A DNA stretch of 64,000 nucleotides from Geothrix paludis (lineage in GTDB: Bacteria > Acidobacteriota > Holophagae > Holophagales > Holophagaceae), in the NCBI RefSeq assembly GCF_022808815.1, contig NZ_JAKZLC010000001.1, forward strand, positions 868,001 to 932,000, read 5' to 3'. The notes beneath the pieces are model-generated. The model saw only the letters and a list, made by a program, of their open reading frames with translations. It was not told the DNA's origin and did no database searches. Below are positions 8,959 to 19,444 of this stretch, one piece after another (positions within the stretch are counted from its first letter, which is position 1; each line of letters begins with the position of its first letter). The translations under genes and the position numbers were made by a program.

Positions 8959-8959
<1 letters not shown>
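8828..8959 (-). CDS. 43-residue ORF coupled between leuA and leuB
   Basis: A small ORF whose ATG overlaps the leuA stop as TGATG (8957-8961) and whose TGA lies two bases before the leuB GTG. It encodes [17 protein letters not shown] at the start, an Ala/Pro-rich middle and ends DPDQYLWGV. It is acidic and has no membrane segment, signal peptide or recognisable domain. The exact fit between two genes argues that it is translated, either as a real small protein or as a coupling device keeping ribosomes moving from leuA to leuB. I do not recognise the family. Confidence 0.6.
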
Positions 8960-10521
<1,562 letters not shown>

Positions 10522-10582
10522 AAAGGACTCCTGGACCGGCCGGGGCCGGAGGGATCACCAAAAGATCCTCCCATCCAACCCA

Positions 10583-10625
10583 TAAATACATTTAATTTTT
10601 TTTATGATTACATAAGTAATACTTA
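10583..10625. promoter_or_regulatory. AT-rich divergent control region between leuA and the LysR gene
   Basis: This region is sharply AT-rich in an otherwise GC-rich window. It contains two perfect short inverted repeats: TAAAT-AC-ATTTA at 10583-10594 and TAAGT-AAT-ACTTA at 10613-10625. A T-run lies between them. LysR-type regulators usually bind dyads in the gap shared with a divergent target. These are therefore candidate operators for control of leuA and the regulator's own operon (inference). Confidence 0.55.
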
Positions 10626-10653
10626 AAACCCTACACTTCCCGACGGAGGGTCC

Positions 10654-11574
10654 ATGGACCTCGGACAGCTGGAAACGTTCCTGGTGGTCGCGCGCGAGAA
10701 GAGCTTCTCCCGCGCGGCGGAGCGTCTCTTCCGCACCCAGCCCGCCGTGAGCCTCGCCCTGAAGCGCCTCGAGGAGGAGCTGGGCGAGACCCTGGTGGAC
10801 CGCACCACCAAGGGCGGGACGCTCACGGACGCGGGCGCCACCCTGCTCCCCCTGGCGCAGCGCATGTTCGACCTGCGCCAGGAGATCCTCGACACCTTCG
10901 GGGCCCTGAAGGGCCTCCAGCAGGGGCGCCTCAACGTGGGCGCCAACGAGAGCGTGTCCGAGTTCCTGCTTCCCCGGATCCTCCTGGCCTACCAGCAGGC
11001 CTGGCCTGCCATCAAGATCCAGGCCTACCGCCAGACCTCGGAGCGCATCCCCACCGAGGTGCTGGAGCGCCGGCTGGACGTGGGCTTCGTCTCCTACGAC
11101 GCCCTCCATCCCGAGCTGGTGAGCGAGGTGATCCACCGGGACCGCATGGTGCTGGTGGTCCCGCCCGGGCACCGCCTGGCGAAGCGGAAGAACGTCAGCA
11201 TCACGGACCTGGGGGAGGAGCGCTTCGTGGCCCATAACGCGCCCACGCCCACCCGGACCGCCATCATCGAACTGTTCGCCCGCTGCAACACGCCCCTGCG
11301 TCTCACCATGGAGCTGGCCTCCATCGCCACCATCCTGGAATTCGTGAGCCTTGGGGCCGGACTGGCCATCCTGCCCCGCATGACCACCACAGCGGCCGTC
11401 CGCGAGGGCCGGGTGGTGGAGATCCCCGTCCGGGAGCTTCAGGTGGAGAAGCTCATCCGCATCGTCACCCGCCGCGAGGCGGCCCTGTCCCCCGCCACGC
11501 GGGCCTTCCTCGACCTGATCCGCGCCATTGACTTCGACCACCCCGACCCCGCTCCAGCTAGGAAGAGCCCATGA
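10654..11574 (+). CDS. LysR-type transcriptional regulator of the leu genes
   Basis: A 306-residue LysR-family regulator. The N-terminal winged helix-turn-helix covers residues 1-60 ([20 protein letters not shown], with [16 protein letters not shown] as recognition helix). The LysR substrate-binding fold spans ~88-295. Its stop overlaps the leuC start (ATGA), so it is translated with leuC-leuD, and it is divergent from leuA. A regulator bound into the pathway operon this way probably senses a leucine-pathway metabolite such as 2-isopropylmalate, as LeuO/IlvY-like proteins do in other bacteria. The ligand is inferred, not seen. Confidence 0.88.
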   Translation: MDLGQLETFLVVAREKSFSRAAERLFRTQPAVSLALKRLEEELGETLVDRTTKGGTLTDAGATLLPLAQRMFDLRQEILDTFGALKGLQQGRLNVGANESVSEFLLPRILLAYQQAWPAIKIQAYRQTSERIPTEVLERRLDVGFVSYDALHPELVSEVIHRDRMVLVVPPGHRLAKRKNVSITDLGEERFVAHNAPTPTRTAIIELFARCNTPLRLTMELASIATILEFVSLGAGLAILPRMTTTAAVREGRVVEIPVRELQVEKLIRIVTRREAALSPATRAFLDLIRAIDFDHPDPAPARKSP

Positions 11575-12983
11575 GCCCGCGCACCCTCTACGACAAGATC
11601 TGGGACGAGCACCTGGTGGCCACCCGCGCCGACGGCACCAGCCTCATCTACATCGACCGCCACCTGGTCCACGAGGTCACCAGCCCCCAGGCCTTCGAGG
11701 GCCTTGTCCTGGCCGGGCGCACCCTGCGCCGCCCCGCGAACATCCTGTCGGTGGCGGATCACAACGTGCCCACCGTCGACCGCGAAAAAGGCATCGCCGA
11801 CGAGACCTGCCGCCTCCAGGTGGAGGCCCTGGAAGCCAACGTGAAGGCCCATGGCGTGCCCTACATCCCCCTCCTGGACGACCGCCAGGGCATCGTCCAC
11901 GTGGTGGGGCCGGAGCAGGGCTTCACGCTGCCGGGCACCACCGTGGTCTGCGGGGACAGCCACACCAGCACCCACGGCGCCTTCGGGGCCCTGGCCTTCG
12001 GCATCGGCACCAGCGAGGTGGAGCACGTCATGGCCACCCAGACCCTGCCCCAGCGCCGCTCGAAGAACCTGCGGGTGCGCTTCGAGGGGGACCTGCCCGA
12101 GTGGACGGGCGCCAAGGACATGGCCCTGCGCCTCATCGGCCAGATCGGCACCGCCGGCGGCACGGGCTGCGTGATGGAGTACACGGGTCCCGCCGTCCGC
12201 GCCCTCACCATGGAGGGCCGCATGACCCTCTGCAACATGAGCATCGAAGGCGGCGCCCGGGCGGGCCTGGTGGCCCCGGACGACACCACCTTCGCCTACG
12301 TGGCGGGCCGGCCTCTCGCTCCGAAGGGCGAGCTGTGGGACGCCGCCGTGGCCCACTGGCGCACCCTCGCCTCCGATCCCGGCGCAGCCTTCGACCAGGA
12401 GGTGGTCGTCGACCTCCGCGGCATGGCCCCCCAGGTCACCTGGGGCACCAGTCCCCAGTGGGTCACGGACATCACCGGCCGCGTGCCGGATCCCGCCCAG
12501 GCCCGCAACGCGGAGGAGCGCGAGTCCATCCTGCGGGCCCTGGACTACATGGGCCTGGAGCCAGACACGCCCATGGAGGCCATCCCCATCCAGGCCGTGT
12601 TCATCGGCTCCTGCACCAACGGCCGCATTGAGGATCTCCGCGAGGCCGCGCTCGTCGCGAGGGGCCGGAAGGTGGCCCAGGGCGTGCGGGCCCTCGTGGT
12701 GCCCGGCTCCGGCCTGGTGAAGAAGCAGGCCGAGGCCGAGGGCCTGGACCGCGTCTTCCTCGAGGCGGGCTTCGAGTGGCGCCAGCCCGGCTGCAGCATG
12801 TGCCTCGGCATGAACGAAGACCGGCTGGAGGCAGGCGTGCGCTGCGCCAGCACCAGCAACCGCAACTTCGAGGGCCGCCAGGGCCGCGGCAGCCGCACCC
12901 ACCTGGTGAGCCCGGCCATGGCCGCCGCCGCCGCCGTGGCGGGCCACTTCACGGATGTCCGCCGCATGGAGGTGCAGCGATGA
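11571..12983 (+). CDS. leuC: 3-isopropylmalate dehydratase large subunit
   Basis: An aconitase-superfamily large subunit, 470 residues, which isomerises 2- to 3-isopropylmalate with LeuD. The start [16 protein letters not shown] is typical of bacterial LeuC. Iron-sulfur ligands are visible in [12 protein letters not shown] and in [23 protein letters not shown], near residue 128, is the substrate-binding motif. It overlaps the LysR gene before it and leuD after it by ATGA, so all three should be translated in a chain. Confidence 0.97.
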   Translation: MSPRTLYDKIWDEHLVATRADGTSLIYIDRHLVHEVTSPQAFEGLVLAGRTLRRPANILSVADHNVPTVDREKGIADETCRLQVEALEANVKAHGVPYIPLLDDRQGIVHVVGPEQGFTLPGTTVVCGDSHTSTHGAFGALAFGIGTSEVEHVMATQTLPQRRSKNLRVRFEGDLPEWTGAKDMALRLIGQIGTAGGTGCVMEYTGPAVRALTMEGRMTLCNMSIEGGARAGLVAPDDTTFAYVAGRPLAPKGELWDAAVAHWRTLASDPGAAFDQEVVVDLRGMAPQVTWGTSPQWVTDITGRVPDPAQARNAEERESILRALDYMGLEPDTPMEAIPIQAVFIGSCTNGRIEDLREAALVARGRKVAQGVRALVVPGSGLVKKQAEAEGLDRVFLEAGFEWRQPGCSMCLGMNEDRLEAGVRCASTSNRNFEGRQGRGSRTHLVSPAMAAAAAVAGHFTDVRRMEVQR

Positions 12984-13582
12984 AGGCCTTCACTACCCTC
13001 ACAGGCATCGCAGCGCCCCTTCTTCGCGCCAACGTGGACACGGACCTCATCATCCCCAAGCAGTTTCTCACCACGCTGGTGCGCTCGGGCCTGGGCCGCC
13101 ACCTCTTCCACGAGATCCGCTACAGCCCCGGGGGGCGGGAACTGCCGGACTTCCTGCTGAACCGCGAGCCCTATCGGAAGGCCACCATCCTGCTCTCGGG
13201 CCCGAACTTCGGCTGCGGCTCCAGCCGCGAGCACGCCCCCTGGGCCCTCCTGGACTTCGGCATCCGCTGCGTCGTCGCCCCCAGCTTCGCCGACATCTTC
13301 TTCAACAACTGCTTCGCCAACGGCATCCTCCCCGTGGTCCTGCCCGCGGAGCAGATCGCCCAGCTCGCGGAAGCCGAGGGCCCCCTCACCGTGAACCTCC
13401 CGGCCCAGACCGTCTCCTGCGGCGGGCGGTCCTTCCGCTTCGAGATCGAGCCGGCGCGCAAGGCAACCCTGCTGGAGGGCATGGACGAGATCAAGCGCAG
13501 CGAAGCGAACCTCGCCGACATCGAAGCCTACGAGACCCGCCGCCGAGCGGAGGCACCCTGGCTGGGGGTCGGCGGGAACTGA
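12980..13582 (+). CDS. leuD: 3-isopropylmalate dehydratase small subunit
   Basis: The swivel-domain subunit of isopropylmalate isomerase, 200 residues. It starts [20 protein letters not shown], with the conserved [13 protein letters not shown]. The loop [17 protein letters not shown] binds substrate. The frame is open far upstream inside leuC, but the ATG overlapping the leuC stop is the proper start. It is the last gene of the LysR-leuC-leuD operon and is followed by a long inverted repeat. Confidence 0.96.
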   Translation: MKAFTTLTGIAAPLLRANVDTDLIIPKQFLTTLVRSGLGRHLFHEIRYSPGGRELPDFLLNREPYRKATILLSGPNFGCGSSREHAPWALLDFGIRCVVAPSFADIFFNNCFANGILPVVLPAEQIAQLAEAEGPLTVNLPAQTVSCGGRSFRFEIEPARKATLLEGMDEIKRSEANLADIEAYETRRRAEAPWLGVGGN

Positions 13583-13593
13583 GGAGTTAAAGA

Positions 13594-13710
13594 CCTCCAC
13601 GAAGGGCACGAAGGAAAAGACCAAGGACACGAAAAGGGCTGGGATGTCACCAGGTTCCCGTTCGTGTCCTTATCCGCGCTCACAGAGCGTATTCGTGTCC
13701 TTCGGGGAGG
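13594..13710. repeat. intergenic inverted repeat of the cacgaagg type, after leuD
   Basis: The left arm at 13594-13612 (CCTCCACGAAGGGCACGAA) matches the reverse complement of 13692-13710 at 17 of 19 positions. A nested pair AAGGACACGAA (13623-13633) finds its complement at 13661-13671 and again at 13692-13702. The arms are made of the short word cacgaagg(a) repeated. A shorter hairpin of the same words occurs at 28060-28156. A T-run (13712-13715) follows the right arm, so it may also terminate leuD transcription. Confidence 0.8.
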
Positions 13711-13765
13711 CTTTTCCACCTCCCCGTCGCGTTACCCTGAATGATTGCCACCTCCGGGGTTCCCG

Positions 13766-14641
13766 ATGAAATCCATGACCGCCTTCGCCGAGGTCGTCCG
13801 GCCCCTGGCCGCCGGACAGCTCCGCCTGACGCTGCGCAGCGTCAACCACAAGGCGCTGGATCTCAGCCTGCGCCTGCCCCCTGCCCTCTTCGCTCTGGAG
13901 GCGGGTCTCCGCGCCCAGGTGCGCGAAGCGGGGTCGCGCGGGAAGCTCGACCTCGCGGTGGAGGTGCAGGACGACCCCTCCCTTGAGCCCCGCCTGAACC
14001 GCGCCCTGCTGCGCGCCCTCGCCAAGGGCTGGCAGGAGGACGCCGAATGGCTGAACCTGCCGCCCATGACGGCGGAAGCCTTCTTCCGGGTGCCCGGCGC
14101 CTTCCAGGCTCCGGATCCGGACCTGGCGGAGCGGCTGGAGGCCCCCGTGCGCGAGGCCATGGCCGCCCTGCTGGAGCTCTGGAACGCGGGCCGGATCCGC
14201 GAAGCCGAGCGGCTGCGGCCGTTCTTCGAGGACGCGCTGGGGCGGCTGCGATCCCTCCGGGAGCGGCTCCAGGCCGAGGCGGAGCTCCAGGCCGCCGAAC
14301 TCCCCGGCCTCTACCGCCAGCGCATTGAGCAGCTTCTGGAGGACGCGCGCCTCACCGGCCAGCTCCCCGCCGAGCGCCTGCTGGCCGAAGCCGGCGTGCT
14401 GGCCGAGCGCCAGGACGTGCGCGAGGAGCTGACCCGCCTCGCCGCCCACCTGGACGACTTCGCCGAGCGCCTCGCCGCCGGCCGCCTCGAAGGCAAAGCC
14501 ATCGACGTGTGGTGCCAGGAGGTCCTGCGCGAACTCAACACCACCGGCAGCAAGTGCAAACGCATCGCCATGACCCGCGCCGTCATGGAGGCCAAGGGGG
14601 CGCTGGATCAGATCCGCGAGCAATCCGCGAATCTGGAATAG
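13766..14641 (+). CDS. YicC family endoribonuclease-like protein
   Basis: A 291-residue YicC/YloC family protein. It starts MKSMTAFAEV, matching the family's KSMTGF-like opening. The conserved C-terminal DUF1732 block ends with DVWCQEVLRELNTTGSKCKR and the usual final helix (IREQSANLE). E. coli YicC has been described as an RNase acting with PNPase. The frame is open 7 codons upstream, but the conserved opening picks the ATG at 13766. Family members often sit ahead of gmk; here that neighbour is missing. Confidence 0.9.
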   Translation: MKSMTAFAEVVRPLAAGQLRLTLRSVNHKALDLSLRLPPALFALEAGLRAQVREAGSRGKLDLAVEVQDDPSLEPRLNRALLRALAKGWQEDAEWLNLPPMTAEAFFRVPGAFQAPDPDLAERLEAPVREAMAALLELWNAGRIREAERLRPFFEDALGRLRSLRERLQAEAELQAAELPGLYRQRIEQLLEDARLTGQLPAERLLAEAGVLAERQDVREELTRLAAHLDDFAERLAAGRLEGKAIDVWCQEVLRELNTTGSKCKRIAMTRAVMEAKGALDQIREQSANLE

Positions 14642-14642
14642 C

Positions 14643-15509
14643 TCAGAATCCCAGAGGGTCGTAGGGCAGGTCCGTGCTGCTTCGCCAGGCTCCGAAGAGG
14701 CGGGTGCGCGTCCAGTCCGAAGCATCCGGCCTCAGGCGTCGCATGCGGCGGGATAGGAACCACACGGTGCCGTCCTTCATGCGGAACTCGTCATAGGGTG
14801 CGAGGCGGGCCTTTGCCATGTCCTCCGGGGCAACCTGCCCGGGGAACACGGCCCAGGCCCAGCGGCGGGCGGCCAAGCCTTCCGCCCAGGCACGGCTCTC
14901 CATCAGGGCCGGATCGGTGCTGATCCTCACGCCCGCGAGCCCGGGGCGCCCCGGGGTGAAACGCTCGAAGCGGGTCAGTGTCATCCCCTGCCGCACGAAG
15001 GGCCCGCTGCCGGGGATCCGCCAGCGGGTGAGCAGGTCCGGCAGGCCCTTCTGGGGGGTCCTGAAGCGCAGGTCCAGCGTGGCGCCATCGATCAGGCGAG
15101 AGGTCCCCCCCAGCTTCCCCAGTTCGGGCTCAAGGGCCTTCGCCATCCGGGAGGCGTCGAGCATGGTCCCGTCCTGCATCCGCCATCCGGGCCGCGCCAT
15201 GAGGCGCCACCGGCGGCCGTGCCGCGAACCCTCGAGCGTCGACAGCAACTGTCCCGTCCAGCCGCCTTCCGGCGCCCTCGCCAGCAAGGTGAGGTCAGAC
15301 TGGGCGGCCAGGAAGGCCTCGACCCCGGGGCCTGCGGGCAGTAGGGCCTCCACCACCGCATCGTCTTCGCCGAACTCGGGCTGGCCGGGCACGAACAGGG
15401 CATCACCTGGAGCCAGCGGTACCGGCACCAGCGCATCCTGGTACAGCCAGTACCCGCCCGCCGCCAGGGCGGCGAGCACAAGGGTCAGGAGGACCAGGCG
15501 GAGCTTCAT
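14643..15509 (-). CDS. exported protein resembling a degenerate solute-binding protein
   Basis: A 288-residue protein with an N-terminal signal or anchor segment (MKLRLVLLTLVLAALAAGG). The part RWRLMARPGWRMQDGTMLDASRMAKALE resembles the LRPGVKFHDGTPLTA region of peptide/nickel family 5 solute-binding proteins. The rest is much shorter than their usual 500 residues, so a transport role is uncertain. The ATG lies one base after the threonine aldolase stop, so the two are translated together. Internal reading to 15764 is only the aldolase overlap in another frame. Confidence 0.6.
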   Translation of the reverse strand: MKLRLVLLTLVLAALAAGGYWLYQDALVPVPLAPGDALFVPGQPEFGEDDAVVEALLPAGPGVEAFLAAQSDLTLLARAPEGGWTGQLLSTLEGSRHGRRWRLMARPGWRMQDGTMLDASRMAKALEPELGKLGGTSRLIDGATLDLRFRTPQKGLPDLLTRWRIPGSGPFVRQGMTLTRFERFTPGRPGLAGVRISTDPALMESRAWAEGLAARRWAWAVFPGQVAPEDMAKARLAPYDEFRMKDGTVWFLSRRMRRLRPDASDWTRTRLFGAWRSSTDLPYDPLGF

Positions 15510-15510
15510 G

Positions 15511-16539
15511 TCAGGCGGTCCGCAGGAGGTGGGCCAGGGGCTCGATGCGGCGCAGGGCCTCCTCGATGTCCGCCATCTCCACGTCCCGGTGGGGAATGAA
15601 GCGGATGGCCGATCCCACTGGCAGGGCGCGGACGCCGACGGTTTCCAGGGCGGCCAGGGCCACGGCCGCGTTGGGCACGGGCACCAGCAGGATGTTCGTC
15701 TCGGGCGCGGGAGCCGCGATGCCGAAGGCCCGCATCCCCTCCGCCAGCCTCCGGGTCTTGGCATGGTCCTCGACGATGCGGGGCAGGTAGTCCAGGGCCA
15801 CCAGACCCGCGGCCGCCACCACGCCGCCCTGGCGCACGCCGCCGCCCAGCATCTTGCGGAGCCGCCGGGCCTCGGCCACCGCGGGCTTCGACCCGCAGAC
15901 GAGGGAGCCCATGGGCGCGCCCAGGCCCTTGCTGAGGCAGACCTGCACAGTGTCGGCGCCCTCGGTGAGGGCGGAGGGTGGAAGCCCCAGCGCCGCGGCG
16001 GCGTGCCAGACCCTCGCGCCGTCCAGGTGCACCGCCAGCTTCGCGGCCTTCGCGGCGGCCACGAGGGCGCGGTGCTCCTCCCGCGGCGTCACGGTGCCGC
16101 CGGCGAAGTTGTGGGTGTTCTCCAGGCAGAGCAGGGTGGTGTGCAGGGTGTAGTAGGGGCCAGGCGTTCCCGCGGCCTTCGTCACCTGGGCCGGGGTGGG
16201 CCGGCCGGGGCCGCCTTCCCAGGCCAGGGCCTCGGGCATGCCGCCCGCCAACCATGCGGCCGTGCCCAGTTCGGAGCCCAGCACGTGGGCCTGGGCCGGC
16301 GCCAGGAAGCGGTCGCCCCGCTTGAGGTGCAGCATCAGGGCGATGAGGTTACCCATGCAGCCTGAAGGCACCCACAGGGCGGCCTCCATCCCGAGCAACT
16401 CCGCCACCCAGCCCTCCAGCCGGACCATGGTGGGATCCCGCTCCAGCACGTCATCTCCCACTTCCGCGGCCGCCATGGCGGCACGCATCTCCTTCGAAGG
16501 CTGGGTCACGGTGTCGGAGCGGAGGTCGATGGATCGCAT
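15511..16539 (-). CDS. ltaE: low-specificity L-threonine aldolase
   Basis: A PLP-dependent threonine aldolase, 342 residues, cleaving threonine/allo-threonine to glycine and acetaldehyde. It starts [19 protein letters not shown], the classic opening. LENTHN (139-144) and HLDGAR (171-176) bind PLP and substrate, and K204 in [14 protein letters not shown] is the Schiff-base lysine. The frame remains open upstream beyond the real start, but those residues have no conservation and overlap the regulator on the other strand. It is divergent from the winged-helix gene at 16606. Confidence 0.93.
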   Translation of the reverse strand: MRSIDLRSDTVTQPSKEMRAAMAAAEVGDDVLERDPTMVRLEGWVAELLGMEAALWVPSGCMGNLIALMLHLKRGDRFLAPAQAHVLGSELGTAAWLAGGMPEALAWEGGPGRPTPAQVTKAAGTPGPYYTLHTTLLCLENTHNFAGGTVTPREEHRALVAAAKAAKLAVHLDGARVWHAAAALGLPPSALTEGADTVQVCLSKGLGAPMGSLVCGSKPAVAEARRLRKMLGGGVRQGGVVAAAGLVALDYLPRIVEDHAKTRRLAEGMRAFGIAAPAPETNILLVPVPNAAVALAALETVGVRALPVGSAIRFIPHRDVEMADIEEALRRIEPLAHLLRTA

Positions 16540-16571
16540 GGGGAGATTCAAGCATGGACGAGCGGTGAGGG

Positions 16572-16602
16572 TTGACAAAACAGGTTTGCAATACAAACTT
16601 GT
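16572..16602 (+). promoter_or_regulatory. promoter element and dyad operator for the winged-helix gene
   Basis: A perfect -35 box TTGACA (16572-16577) is followed by an interrupted dyad ACAGGTTTG-CAATA-CAAACTTGT (16580-16602) with 8 of 9 paired positions. The dyad covers the expected spacer and -10 region and ends three bases before the ATG, leaving no room for a ribosome binding site. The mRNA may therefore be leaderless. A dyad in this place is a good candidate for self-repression by the encoded regulator. Confidence 0.65.
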
Positions 16603-16605
16603 TTC

Positions 16606-16929
16606 ATGCCCAAAAACGGACCTGACCCCAGAGCCATCCTCGACCTCGACCGGATCGTCCACGAGCCCGCCCGGTTGGCGATCCTCACCGTCCTGGCCTC
16701 GGCGGAGGAAGTCTCCTTCCTCTTCCTCCAGCGGGTCACGGGACTGAGCAAGGGCAACCTCTCGAGCCACACCCAGAAGCTCGAGGCGGCGGGCTATCTG
16801 GAGACCGTCAAGGCCTTCCAGGGCCGCATTCCCGTGACCAGCTTCCGCATCACCGAGGACGGCCGGGCCGCCCTCCGGGTCTACCACCAACAGCTCCGGG
16901 CCCTGCTCCCGAAGGAAGGAAAGCCATGA
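16606..16929 (+). CDS. winged-helix transcriptional regulator
   Basis: A 107-residue regulator of the small winged-helix type (PF13601-like, related to MarR/ArsR). [20 protein letters not shown] is followed by the recognition segment [20 protein letters not shown] and the wing [22 protein letters not shown]. Its stop overlaps the start of the next gene, a membrane protein, by ATGA. Such regulator plus membrane-protein pairs are common and usually form a self-regulated operon, but the signal is unknown. Confidence 0.85.
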   Translation: MPKNGPDPRAILDLDRIVHEPARLAILTVLASAEEVSFLFLQRVTGLSKGNLSSHTQKLEAAGYLETVKAFQGRIPVTSFRITEDGRAALRVYHQQLRALLPKEGKP

Positions 16930-17651
16930 CCACGACGGACCTGAAGGCCCTTGAATCCCTGACCCGGGACTATGCCGCATTCCAGTCCCATAAGAGCGGC
17001 CTGGCCACGGCCCTGGGCGGACTCATGGCGGTGCTCTTCCTGACGGCCCCGATGTACGTCGATGCACTCGGCATCCGCCTGATGGGGCGCTACCTCCTGG
17101 AATACCTCCTGCTCGCGCCGTTTGTCTGGCTGGTCCTGAAAGCCCTCCTGGGCCGCGTCCTCTATCGCGATCTTGGTGAGGTCAAAGCCATCCCGGATGC
17201 CGCCTACGAGCGCCGCCGGTGGTTCTGGATCCTGGGTATCGCCCTGTTTATCGGTGTTTTCCTCATTCTCTGCATCCTGGGGTTCGCTTCCGGGTTTCTG
17301 CACGCCATCCCGGCGGGCGCATGCGTGAGCATGCCTTCGCTGGGCGCCCTCTGGCTCCCCCTCCTCTACCTCGCACCCCTGCCCTGGATGCTCCGCGGCA
17401 TCGAAGAAGCGCGGGCCTACGCCGTCCTGGTCGGCGAGTGCATGCTCTGGTTCCTGGCCTCGTTCCTGGCCTTCTGGAGCACCCGGTCCTATCGTCAACC
17501 CTCCATGGAAACCGCCTCCACCGTCGTCCAGATCACCCTGGTATGCCTCCTGCTGGCCATCCTCATCTGGAGCGCCCTGGCCATGGTCCGGGGCTGGAAG
17601 GAACACCGCGAGTACTTGGCCATCCTGCGGGCGCTTCCGCGGGAGGCCTGA
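16926..17651 (+). CDS. multi-pass membrane protein, partner of the winged-helix regulator
   Basis: A 241-residue inner-membrane protein of unknown function. Hydrophobic segments lie near residues 27-45, 55-75, 98-122, 134-152, 167-185 and 200-222, so about six membrane spans with a charged C-terminus. No enzyme motif is visible. The one-base-offset overlap with the regulator gene ties its expression to that regulator. It might be the regulated effector (for example a stress or transport protein), but nothing in the sequence says which. Confidence 0.75.
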   Translation: MTTTDLKALESLTRDYAAFQSHKSGLATALGGLMAVLFLTAPMYVDALGIRLMGRYLLEYLLLAPFVWLVLKALLGRVLYRDLGEVKAIPDAAYERRRWFWILGIALFIGVFLILCILGFASGFLHAIPAGACVSMPSLGALWLPLLYLAPLPWMLRGIEEARAYAVLVGECMLWFLASFLAFWSTRSYRQPSMETASTVVQITLVCLLLAILIWSALAMVRGWKEHREYLAILRALPREA

Positions 17652-17689
17652 TTCCTCTGGCACACTGTTCCTTTGCGCCGAGGGACTGA

Positions 17690-18571
17690 ATGAATCTGCT
17701 GCACGCCATCCTCCTGGGTCTGATCCAGGGCCTGACGGAATTCCTGCCGGTATCCTCCACGGCGCACCTGACGCTGGCGGAGCACCTGATGTTCGGCGGG
17801 CGGCCCATGCCGCTGGCCTTCGACGTCCTGCTGCACGGGGGCACGCTGATCGCCCTGATCATCTACTTCCGCCGGGAGCTGCTCCAGGTGGCCATGGGCT
17901 GCGTGGGCCGAGATTCCGAAGGCCGGAAGCTGGCGCTGTGGCTGTTCATCGCCATGATCCCCACGGGGATCTTCGGCCTCGCCACCAAGGCGGTCAAGGA
18001 GGCGGCGAAGGAGCACCTGTGGGTCTACGGAATTGGGCTCATCTGCACTTCCGGCCTGCTCTATTTCGCCAACCGCCTGAGCCGTGAGCGGAACAACCTG
18101 CGCCAGGAGGATCAGGCGGGCCGAGGGATCAGCGACCTCCGCGCCTCGGACGCCTTGGCCGTGGGCGCCATCCAGGGCATCGGCGGCGGCTTCGGGCTGT
18201 CGCGCTCCGGCTCCACCATCTCCATGGGCGTGTTCCAGGGCCTGCGCCTGCCGGTCTCGGCGCGGTTCAGCTTCCTCCTGGGCGTGCCCACCATCGCCGC
18301 CGCCGCGGCCGTGGAACTGAGGGGCCTGCTGAAACCCATCCTGAAGCACCAGCCCCTGCCCCCGGATCTGGCCTTCCCCGCCGGATCGGCCGCCCCCGCC
18401 CTGCTCTGCGGGGTGGGCGTGCTGGCCGCCGCCATCTCGGGCTACCTGGCCATCGGCCTCCTGGACCGCTTCACCCGCAAACCGAAGCTCAACGGCTTCG
18501 CGGTCTACTGCCTGGGCCTGGGCCTGGTGATGCTGGCGCTCAGCGCCACGGGCGCGCTCGGCCACCACTGA
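17690..18571 (+). CDS. uppP: undecaprenyl-diphosphatase
   Basis: A UppP/BacA family integral membrane phosphatase, 293 residues, which recycles undecaprenyl pyrophosphate for peptidoglycan and O-antigen synthesis. The N-terminal motif LIQGLTEFLPVSSTAHL carries the acidic and serine catalytic residues. The second motif reads GGGFGLSRSGSTIS, matching the family PGxSRSxxT region with a changed first residue. About eight membrane segments are visible. The start has GAGGG upstream. Confidence 0.95.
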   Translation: MNLLHAILLGLIQGLTEFLPVSSTAHLTLAEHLMFGGRPMPLAFDVLLHGGTLIALIIYFRRELLQVAMGCVGRDSEGRKLALWLFIAMIPTGIFGLATKAVKEAAKEHLWVYGIGLICTSGLLYFANRLSRERNNLRQEDQAGRGISDLRASDALAVGAIQGIGGGFGLSRSGSTISMGVFQGLRLPVSARFSFLLGVPTIAAAAAVELRGLLKPILKHQPLPPDLAFPAGSAAPALLCGVGVLAAAISGYLAIGLLDRFTRKPKLNGFAVYCLGLGLVMLALSATGALGHH

Positions 18572-18676
18572 AGGCCCGGCCGCTCCCGTTCGCCGGCCGG
18601 TTTGGCCCGTTCGCCGGTCCCCGGGCCAGGGGAGCACGCTTCCCCCTACACTGGGGCCAGTCCTTCCGGAGGTCCG

Positions 18677-19444
18677 GTGATCCAGCTCCACGAGGTCCAC
18701 AAATCCTTCACGGTGAAGGACAGGAAAACCCATGTCGCCAAGCGGATTGACGCGGTGCGCGGGATCTCGCTGGAAGTGAGGCCGGGCGAGATCTACGGCC
18801 TTCTTGGGCCCAACGGCGCCGGCAAGTCGACCACCCTGCGCATGATCGCCGGGCTCATGGATCCGGATGCGGGCTCCATCCACGTCTGCGGCCACGAGAC
18901 CCGGCGGGCGCCGGAGGCGGTGCGCGGGTGCCTGGGCTACCTCAGCACGGACATGGGGGTGTACGCCCGCTTCACACCGAGGGAGCTGCTGCGGATCTTC
19001 GGCGAATTCCAGGACGTGGACCCGCGGATCGCCGAGCGCCGGGGCATGCACCTGCTGGAGAAGCTCCAGCTGGCGGATTTCGCGGACGTGAAGATGGAGG
19101 GGTTCTCCTCCGGGCAGAAGCAGAAGGTGAGCATCGCCCGGGCCCTGCTGCACGACCCCAAGGTGGTGATCTTCGACGAACCCACCACGGGCCTGGACGT
19201 CCTCACCGCCAAGACCGTCCTGGACCTGCTCGGCATCATGCGCGAAGAGGGCCGTACCGTGATCGTGTCCACGCACGTCATGCCCATGGTGGAAGACATC
19301 TGCGATCGCGTAGGCATCATCTTCGACGGCAAGCTGCATGGCGACGCGCCGCCCCGGGACCTGCTGCTCTCCCGGCGCGCGAAGACCCTCGATGAAGTCT
19401 TCTTCCAGCTGGCGGCCGAATCCGAAGTCGAAGGAGGCCACTGA
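18677..19444 (+). CDS. ABC transporter ATP-binding protein, NatA-like
   Basis: A 255-residue ATPase from the GTG start (MIQLHEVHKSFTV) that follows GGAGG. The frame stays open 25 codons further up but without a ribosome binding site. Walker A is GPNGAGKST, the signature is SSGQKQK and Walker B is VVIFDEPTTGLD, followed by the H-loop STHVM. It overlaps the permease gene by TGATG. With that permease it forms a two-gene exporter like NatAB (sodium efflux) or other ABC-2 type exporters; the substrate is not certain. Confidence 0.9.
   Translation: MIQLHEVHKSFTVKDRKTHVAKRIDAVRGISLEVRPGEIYGLLGPNGAGKSTTLRMIAGLMDPDAGSIHVCGHETRRAPEAVRGCLGYLSTDMGVYARFTPRELLRIFGEFQDVDPRIAERRGMHLLEKLQLADFADVKMEGFSSGQKQKVSIARALLHDPKVVIFDEPTTGLDVLTAKTVLDLLGIMREEGRTVIVSTHVMPMVEDICDRVGIIFDGKLHGDAPPRDLLLSRRAKTLDEVFFQLAAESEVEGGH

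Noticed and set aside
14643-15764. Longer 373-residue form of the solute-binding-like protein
   Set aside because: The first 85 residues are the threonine aldolase gene read in another frame; the signal peptide begins at 15509.
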